64,000 bases of DNA from Telmatactis stephensoni (lineage: Eukaryota > Cnidaria > Anthozoa > Actiniaria > Isophelliidae), in the NCBI GenBank assembly GCA_029948255.1, contig JALIZF010001815.1, forward strand, positions 248,001 to 312,000. The letters are read 5' to 3'. The notes beneath the pieces were generated by a model. It had not been told where the DNA came from. It saw nothing but the letters and a program-made list of their open reading frames with translations, and made no database searches. A program made the position numbers and the translations under genes. Within the stretch, counting starts at the first letter, position 1. The number at the start of each line of letters is the position of its first letter. This document shows positions 56,400 through 64,000 of the stretch, one piece after another.

Positions 56400-57689
56400 T
56401 AATTGTGTTTTAATCTTATACTATTTTACTTAATTTGCAATTTTACTACACATGTCTATGTAACTTTAATATAGAAGTTAATATAGAACAGCTCGAACAA
56501 CCAAACCTCGTTATCTTAATGATATTTATCAAAAGCTTGCCCTGCTCCTGATATCTGCACTTATCTATACGAGAATGGCCTGTACGTGAATAGCGTGCTA
56601 TAAGGCGAAAGGATGGACGCAGTGTTGTGCTCTGCGCATGCTTAGGGTCATACACAGGTCCCTTTCCTAATATTCCTGCGTGCGCACAAGATATTTTTAT
56701 TCTTGATGTTGACACGGGACCATGCGTATGAGGCTAGATGAACAAAACTTGTGCGATTCTGAACCATTATGTATTTTGTACTGGGGTTGCGGGGACTTTT
56801 AAGAAAATTATATTTTTTGAAAACTTCGGGACGCTTCACCTAGGAGGAGAGTCCTAGCACGGGCTATTGCCTCAGTGTATTCACAAACGTTTCATCTACT
56901 TGTAACTTTTTATTTTGCAAATTTCAAATTTATACTCAATAAATAGCTCTATTTACTAGAAATTTTGAAGCCTAAGAACGTCTTAAAACTGCAACTTAGG
57001 GAATGGCGTGGAGGATTCAGCGCAGCGTGTCGACACTGAAACCCGACGAGAAGGACACGGGTAAAAATGCATTCCGTATACTTGGAAGTTTTAAATAGAA
57101 CCATTGGAGGTTTAGTAAATCGTGTTAGGTCTGTCCGTGAAAAAGCAGTGGTTGTTTTTTCCAAAACATCGCTCTAGTTGTTCTCTTTCCCTGGTCAAAT
57201 AATACACGAGAATTTGCATAATACACCACAATTGAATCGACGTTTTTATTTATAAACACGAACACGCCCACGAATTCCCAAAAATTTTCGAGCATGCATG
57301 CAAAATGCGTTTTTCGTTCGTGTCGATGCGAGGACTAAAAGTATGTTTATGTACCTATTTCAAAAAAGGTTGTCGTATGAGAGGTCTCAAGCCTACACAA
57401 CTAGACCGAAAAGGAGTATGGGTAGTTGCTTGTAAATTTCCTTCTCTTTTTAGGATTACTGAGTCTTGATTTTAGCATCAGCAAATGAAGCTCTTTGTTG
57501 TATTAGGTCATGACAAACTGAAGTTGAATTATGGTGTGGATATTTGTGTGGTTTTATAGCTTTAGTAATGTTTACCCGTGTTTCCTTTCGGGTGAGTCGC
57601 GTAGGCTTTTGCCGACAAAGTTTGTTGAATTAGGTGTATATGAAGGTAGTCGAGTTGCCAATGCCAGCCGGGACGATTCTTTTGTTTTT
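56400..57689. other. Spacer, no gene seen
   Basis: No supported ORF, RNA gene or clear repeat. Short antisense ORFs near 56446, 56648 and 56949 have no recognisable content. Confidence 0.5.
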
Positions 57690-59531
57690 ATTTTCTGGAG
57701 GACACAAAACAAAAGAGTAATCCCGGCTACCAGGGACAGCAAGCCTCAGTCTTTGTTTATTCCCAAACTTTTGAACGTCTTTGAGCATCTTTTTTCATTT
57801 TGCAACTTTCAAAACTATCCTAGACAAACAGTTCTTCTTCCAGAATTTTCCAAGACTAACGAAGTAAAAAACTCATTACATGTTACATTCGTAACATACC
57901 AGCTAAAAATAGAAGCAAGACAAATCATGCTGACTAATAATGTACAGCCCTCTTCTCAAGGTGTACTCAGCTATATACATCAATTTCAAGAAATGTTGGG
58001 CAAAATGGCGCAAGTCTACACAACTCACGCGAAAGGTGGTATGGGAAAGAATCACTAAAACTATACAACTTCAGGAATATCTCCATGCACGTACGATAAT
58101 CCAAAGGTAGGGCGCCTCACCAAAGAACTTCGTGTGTTGATATTGAAAAAAATCGATACCAAAGCCGAAGAGTGAATAAACTTTTGCATCTAGCCATACT
58201 CCTCTTCGGCCTAGTCGAGTGGGCGCTATAACTTTCCTCAGTATGGCAACTTTTGTTGAAATAAATTTATGCACGGCAAAGTAACTTTCAACTCAAAACT
58301 TTCATGTATAAAGAAGAAAAAATAAATACTGAACCGAAAAAGAGTTTATTTTTTGCCAAACGAAGGGTTGTTTTCGAACTGATTTTGCAAATAGAGCAGA
58401 TTTCGTTTGAGTATGAAACGGACCTCACAGTATCGTCATCGTGTCAGTGCCGTGTTTTCTATAAAAATTGTCGAAATTCCTTCCATAACCGTGCCGTGAC
58501 CGTGCGGTGCCGTTTTCACAGTCATACGAAGTCTACTCTATGTTATTTGGCACGTTCAGCATAGCAATGAACCGAGCCACATAGCACAATTAATAGAACG
58601 AGATATTTTTAATCCTGCTATCGCCTACGCACTGTCGGCGCTAGCTTTGCGGCTTACGATTACCCGACGAAACCGTTTGCCCAAGGGTATAATGGTATTG
58701 GCCATTAATGAAGATCGTATCCAGTGTAAAACGAAACAACAATTTGTTTTTTAACACTTTAACATTATGGAGCATGATCACACTGACTTATACACTGTAG
58801 AACCAGGAAATGTTTCGATAAGAAATTTTCCACATCTTGGCATAAACTGATATAAAGTTTGCACATGATCTTGATATTCGGGGTCAAGCGGAATCAAGAA
58901 TCAGGAATCACGGTTCAGTAATTATAAATCATCAAGAAGTCAGGAATCATTGAGGATAAAACTTGAGGAATCGGGAATCTTTGTTTCAAGTTTAAGGAAT
59001 CGGAATCGCGAAATTTCATGTTTGTCGCCTTTTTTAATTGTCATTTCTTTATTGGGCTTCCTGTGGCTTCCTATGGTCAAGAGCAAAGTCCTCGAAGTCG
59101 AGGCTTCGGAAATATGAAACCAACCTCGCATGACTGGCCGTTTCTCGCTGATCCGTAATCTGATACGACATTTGTTGTGAGGCTTACAATTCACTTTAAA
59201 TGGATCATGAATCAGACATAAAATTCGTAAATGAATCAGGAATCACAGCGATAAATACGAAGGGAATCAGGAATCAGGAATCAGCCATGATAAATAACTC
59301 CGCTTCCACCCCCGATGTATGTTAAGAATGAAAACAATTTTATTTTTTACCTTGGATGTCAAGTGTTGTTGTTCAATGTAAAATGAGGATTCTGAGTGGA
59401 ACTTATTATCAAATTAGCCATTTTTAGAGTAAGTGTAAAAAAACTTGTTATGGAGTCTTTGATAAATACCAAGTTTTTTGAAGATACTTTCAATAGCTGG
59501 TGGGGTTTCGCTAGTCAACAAGTTAGTAAAG
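57690..59531 (+). promoter_or_regulatory. 5' module and non-coding first exon of gene F
   Basis: Closest to the module before gene E. The conserved exon block starts near 59410 (AAATTAGCCATTTTTAGAGT) and ends GTTAGTAAAG at 59531 before GTATGT. An AGGAATCAGG-rich segment (58870-59285) is an insertion not seen in the other copies. Confidence 0.55.
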
Positions 59532-60055
59532 GTATGTGCATAGTTGTAGCTACATACATTGGTGTCATCTCACAATGTAATGCAAATATATATAGTCTAT
59601 TCCTAATATACTTAAAGGCAATATCAATTTCCGCTAGTTTTGACTAAATGCGTATTTTGGAGAAGGCTCGCTTTTTGCAGCAGAGCTCTTACCAGGGTAA
59701 AGAGAGACATGAAAAAAAATCAACAAGTAGTTGATATCTGATTTACCTGCTGAAAATTTGAACAGATAAAAAGTGTATCCCGCCACAATAACTACCCGAG
59801 AGCCACCTTAAGTCAAATTCACCCTTAATTTCTGTGCCAAGTGCACTTCTATTGCTTTTCAAAAACACATTTCCCTTGAATCTAGTTTAATTTCATAAAT
59901 TCTGATTTTTATATATTCTATCTAATATACTTTTTTCCTCATGCTACCGTTTTTGATCTTGTTAAGCTTATTTTCCCAATTTTCCCTTTCCTAATTTGAT
60001 GTACAATATTTATTTAGTGAATCAATTTTATAATTGTCACTAGAGTTTTGCCAAG

Positions 60056-60170
60056 ATGACAAGCAAAACAATCCTTGTATTCACTCTTTTTGCGGTTTGC
60101 GTAACGGTTGTATCGGCAACATGGTCGGGATATCACAGACACCGTCATAGACACCGTCATGGAGGTGGAG
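60056..60170 (+). CDS. Signal-peptide exon with His/Arg run (gene F), partial
   Basis: After the acceptor TCACTAG, CCAAGATGAC starts MTSKTILVFTLFAVCVTVVS, then ATWSGY, an alternating His/Arg run (HRHRHRHRH) and GGGG. Ends in phase 1 at GTATGA. Same module as genes D and E, so the next exon probably starts in phase 1, but it must lie beyond the window: no TSP1 or tyrosinase sequence occurs in 60171-64000. The His/Arg run after the predicted cut could bind metal; this is speculative. Confidence 0.65.
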
Positions 60171-63100
60171 GTATGAGTGTATACCTTTTATTAATAATGT
60201 ATCATTATTAAGGTTTTGACACTAAGTTAGAGTGGAACCCCTTTAATTCGATCACATATGGGTCAAACATAACAGGCCATAATAACGGGCTGGTGGTATT
60301 AAGGTAGATTTTACATGAGATAGACCCTTATCACGCTAATGTGACAATATAAAATATTTTATTTATTGAAAAAACGAATTCACTGTCAAATTCATCACAT
60401 TGATATTAGTAAAATTGCAGAGTTTCATAAAAATTGCCCTTAAACTGACGAAGTTATGGATTTTTGAAGCTAGATATTTTTGTGGAATTTTTGTAAAGAA
60501 ATGTATGTGTTAGGATGATAACGAGGCTCGCCATGCATGTGATGCCCGTCCACCATACATTTCTTTGTAAAAATGCTAAGTTTTAAAAATTCATAGCTTT
60601 GTCAATTTAAGAGCAATCTCCCCAAAAAATTGCAATTTTACTAATATCAGTGTGATGAAATTGATAGTGAATTCCTTTTTCCGATAAATCAAATAATTTA
60701 TGATCTCACACTTGCGTGATATGGGTCTATTGAGTGCGATTTTCTAATTGTCGGGTCAAAATGAGATGACAGTAAGAGTAAGGTACAGTAAAAACGGGGT
60801 ATGTAGTCGTAAGGTGCGCGCGGATCATGAGTACCTAACCAATAGCGCTCCTCACGTTGACGTAAGCCTTTATCATTCATGTACCAACTAGAGAGTGATT
60901 GGCTATTTTTTCAAAGGAATTTGTGAAATGTTATTGTGAAAATGGTTGGCACATTAGCATTACAATGTATTTGTTAGTAAAGAGTGACAAGCGCTATTAA
61001 TATGGGTAAACCTTACATACTGTACATTATTGTTTTCATATATTGGAGCCGTTTTGTCACGGACATTACCTATAGTCATATTAATTGAGTATTATATAAT
61101 AACCAAAGATCATACACTCGTGGGCAGCAAAACTCGTTTAGGTTGAAAACTAAAACAAGCAAAGATGGATCCAAAAAGTTGTGGCTATTTCAAGCTTATA
61201 ACTAAACTTTACTGACACGTAGAAAGATTGTGTCTAACACAATATTAGAATAGGCCACGTTCGAGATATCAAGATTCCTAGCATGATAGCGAGGCTCACA
61301 GGAATAAACTGCCAAAATATATAACCACCGAGCAGAAAGAGAATAAGTGTATACGACTGATTGGAAATTATGTAGAAATTAGTAGAAACTAGTTTTCTGA
61401 CCTAAAATCACGCTTTTTATTCTAATTATTAATTAATGACCTTTCGGTCCAATGACACAATATATTTGTGATTTTAGGTCAGAAATCAAATTTTGCTAAT
61501 CTCTACATAATTTCCAATATCGTATACACTTATTCTCTTTCTGCTAGGTGGTTATTCGATAGTTTACTCCTGTAAGCCTGCTACATCATGCTAGGAATCT
61601 TGATATCTTGATATGCCTACAGTATTTATCACATAAAAGCTACCCAAATAGAAGATTGAAGATTTGGGGATAAGAACGGGGCATGGAAGACACCTAACCA
61701 AGGTCTAAAAATAGACACGTAATTAATGACCCTGTAAGCAGAAAAGGAAGCCGATGCTCTCAGGGTAGTGAATCACTCACTGGGACTGAATTTTTTTCTT
61801 CCTTTTTCATTTTCGTTTTTTTTTTTTGCCAAAAAAATGAAGTTCCAACTAGTAATTCATATTGCTATTTTTAGTTTACTTTTAATGGATGGCTGGTAAT
61901 ATTCATCTTTATATTCATTTTTTTAAAAACTCATTAATAATTCATAAGGCAAACACAATGAAAATCGCCACCGTGACGAGTGTCTTTATATCTGATAAAG
62001 ATTCGGCCTAATTTACATCAACTTTAACCTCGATTTTCTCCAAGATAAATGAAGATATTTTTGAATTTCTTTTAGAGAACTACTCTAATATGTGTTGGAG
62101 TTTTTTAAGCCGTATAAAGAACTCGAGATCGTGTTTTATCGGTATAAAGATCCGAGCCTACGGCTCGGATCTTTATATCCGATAAAACACTCTCTCTCGT
62201 TCTTTATACTATACATAAAATATTTGAGATATAACGCAGTGCGCTGGCTACCATGTTTATATCAGAGGACAGAGACATGGCTGGCTCAAAAAAACGTCGA
62301 AAATATTTTATAAAAGCAATATAAAACGATCGCTTATGTCTCTGTACTGTGATATAAACACTCTGGAAGATGTAGAGCACTCGAACAGCAAGAGAAACAC
62401 TCGGCTACGCCTCGTGTTCCTAAGCTTGCTTTTCTCTTGCTCTACATCTTCCGTTGTGTTTATATCACAATACAGAGACATGCGCGCGCGTTTTATATTC
62501 CTTAATTATGATATATGTGCTTTATGGGATTTTTTTCCTGCCAAGAAAAACTTCATAAACTTGCATATTAAGAAAAACTTTGTCAAGGAATATATATTTG
62601 TTCGCGTAGATACAATTTAACAGTTGGAAGTGGAACAAGGGTAATATATAATCTTCATTTTTCTTCGCATTCACAAAATAGCAAGTGGTATGCTAGATAA
62701 ATATAGCAGTAAGAAAAACAAGTCTTTTCGATGTCACTCAGACATTCAATATTAACAATACTTATAACGTTATGCTCCAGTTCTTGTAGTTCAATTAAGA
62801 TAATTGATATTGAACCACAAGAATTACAAAAGTATAAGAACTTCAAGAATTCACAAAAAATAATGATCTAATTATATATGACCAATGGCTACAATAATTC
62901 TGATAGCTGTACAATATCAGTTTCCCTTTTGTTGAAAAAACTCGTCCTTTCACTCTCTCCCCGTGGACTCTTGCGGTGGTGGTGGGAGTGGGGTGGTGGT
63001 GGGAGTGGGAGTGGGGTGGTGGTGGGATGGTGGTGGGAGTAGGGGTGGTGGTGGGAGTGGGGTGGGGGTGAGGGGGAAAAATCATAGGAGTAAGCAGAAG

Positions 63101-63600
63101 AAAGGCTGTTTTGGGGTTCTATTATTCCTTAGCCTAGTGGGTAATAAACAATAAAAACAATGGGCTTAGAGACTAGCATCGAAATGGTTTGCGTGACGTG
63201 ATACTCATACACTCAACCTAAACACTAAGTTTCATACCTTTCTTTATGTTTTGTTTCTAAAACTATATTTCATTTCTTTTATACTAAAAGTTTGTGTGAA
63301 CGAGTTTTCCTACGTTGTTGAGGCTAAGGATATATTTTCTGACCAGTTTCCTCCTTTGTAGAATAATTACACTGAGATATTTTAATTACAATTTACAAAG
63401 AAATGTATGGAGCTGATTGCATGGGTTGAGTGCATGACGTCACTGACACCTTCAAAGATTCATAAAAATCTAATACTTCCCATGAGAATTTTCTGAAAAC
63501 AAACTAGCCAGTTATGGAATGGCTCTTTAAGAGTCTTTCAGTTTAGCTTTAGTGAAGTTTCAAGCGTGAAATATTATTACTCTATTATACTTGGTTCCTA
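60171..63600. other. Intron of gene F, packed with foldbacks
   Basis: Foldbacks at 60330-60705 (CACTGTCAAATTCATCACA and near complement), 61256-61606 (TATCAAGATTCCTAGCATGA arms), 62115-62205 and 62216-62510 (shared with gene E's intron). A GGTGGTGGGAGT-type minisatellite lies at 62975-63075. Exons are not visible. Confidence 0.55.
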
Positions 63601-63629
63601 TTATACTGGTTTACTATACTTATTTACTA

Positions 63630-63914
63630 GAGTGATGGCACTTAATCCGTGAAACAAAATCTCATAGCCAGTGTCTAATAGTCTAATCAAAACAAAAGAA
63701 AACAATGGAAATCGTGTCTACTAATGTCTGTTAGACTAATATCTATTTCACGCATTAGACTATTATATACTTAGAGTGATGGTACTTAATCCGTGAAATA
63801 GAGATTAGTCTAATAGATATTAGTAGACACTATTTCTATTGTTTTCTTTTGTTTTGATCCGACTATTAGACACTAACTATTAAATTTTGTTTCACAGATT
63901 AAGTGCCATCACTC
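63630..63914. mobile_element. TA-target foldback, one and a half copies in tandem
   Basis: GAGTGATGGCACTTAATCCG at 63630 pairs with the complement ending 63914, with TA on both sides. A second start, GAGTGATGGTACTTAATCCG, is at 63774, so two elements are joined. Family shared with 6165-6620 and 35337-35750. Confidence 0.7.
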
Positions 63915-64000
63915 TATTTACTATTATACTTATTTATTATTATACTTATTTACTATTATACTTATTTACTATTATACTTATTTACTATTATACTTATTTA
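63915..64000. repeat. 16-bp tandem repeat running off the window
   Basis: Units of TTATACTTATTTACTA continue to the last base; related units at 63580-63628 show the foldback inserted into this array. Confidence 0.85.

Noticed and set aside
62843..63154. Gly- and Pro-rich ORFs on both strands
   Set aside because: Translations of a GGTGGTGGGAGT minisatellite in an intron.

Overview
This is a window from a metazoan nuclear genome, most likely a cnidarian (anthozoan such as a stony coral or sea anemone). The evidence is GT-AG introns, AT-rich spacers, tRNA-derived SINEs, many small inverted-repeat transposons, and secreted proteins built from thrombospondin type-1 (TSP1) repeats and a type-3 copper (tyrosinase) domain. 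The taxon is inferred, not proven. There is no sign of bacterial, phage or CRISPR content.

The genes are all on the + strand and form a tandem family. (A) At 1-478 lies the 3' end of a tyrosinase-type gene whose body is off the left edge. (B) At about 1820-4737 is a decayed, 5'-truncated tyrosinase copy with at least two frame breaks and a Ser/Tyr/Gly-rich repeat tail. (D) At 11452-29003 is the main gene. I join 17 coding exons in consistent phase into a 1103-residue secreted protein: signal peptide, one degenerate TSP1, eleven canonical TSP1, a Cys-rich linker, a tyrosinase domain and a basic tail. Nine of its TSP1 exons sit in a 1007-bp direct tandem array. (E) At 40135-49760 a paralogous signal-peptide exon is followed by one 5.4-kb exon coding 31 consecutive TSP1 repeats, with no tyrosinase seen. 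(F) At 60056-60170 is a third signal-peptide exon with a His/Arg run; the rest of that gene is beyond the right edge.

Genes D, E and F share a 5' module: upstream sequence, a non-coding first exon, then a short coding exon MT(S/R)..IL.. ending in phase 1. An orphan copy of the upstream part lies near 34.4-35.3 kb. This looks like repeated duplication of one promoter plus secretion module, followed by divergence of the C-terminal cargo. The 3' end of gene D is duplicated as gene A.

The remaining sequence is mostly mobile-element debris: tRNA-derived SINEs, TTAA-, TA-, TAA/TTA- and 11-bp-TSD inverted-repeat elements, large foldbacks, a three-level nest of elements at 53.6-56.4 kb, and several micro- and minisatellites, including 734 perfect bases of CAAT.

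Functional reading (inference): an extracellular family in which adhesive TSP1 arrays are attached to, or separated from, a phenol-oxidising copper enzyme. That fits matrix cross-linking, wound melanisation or adhesion.
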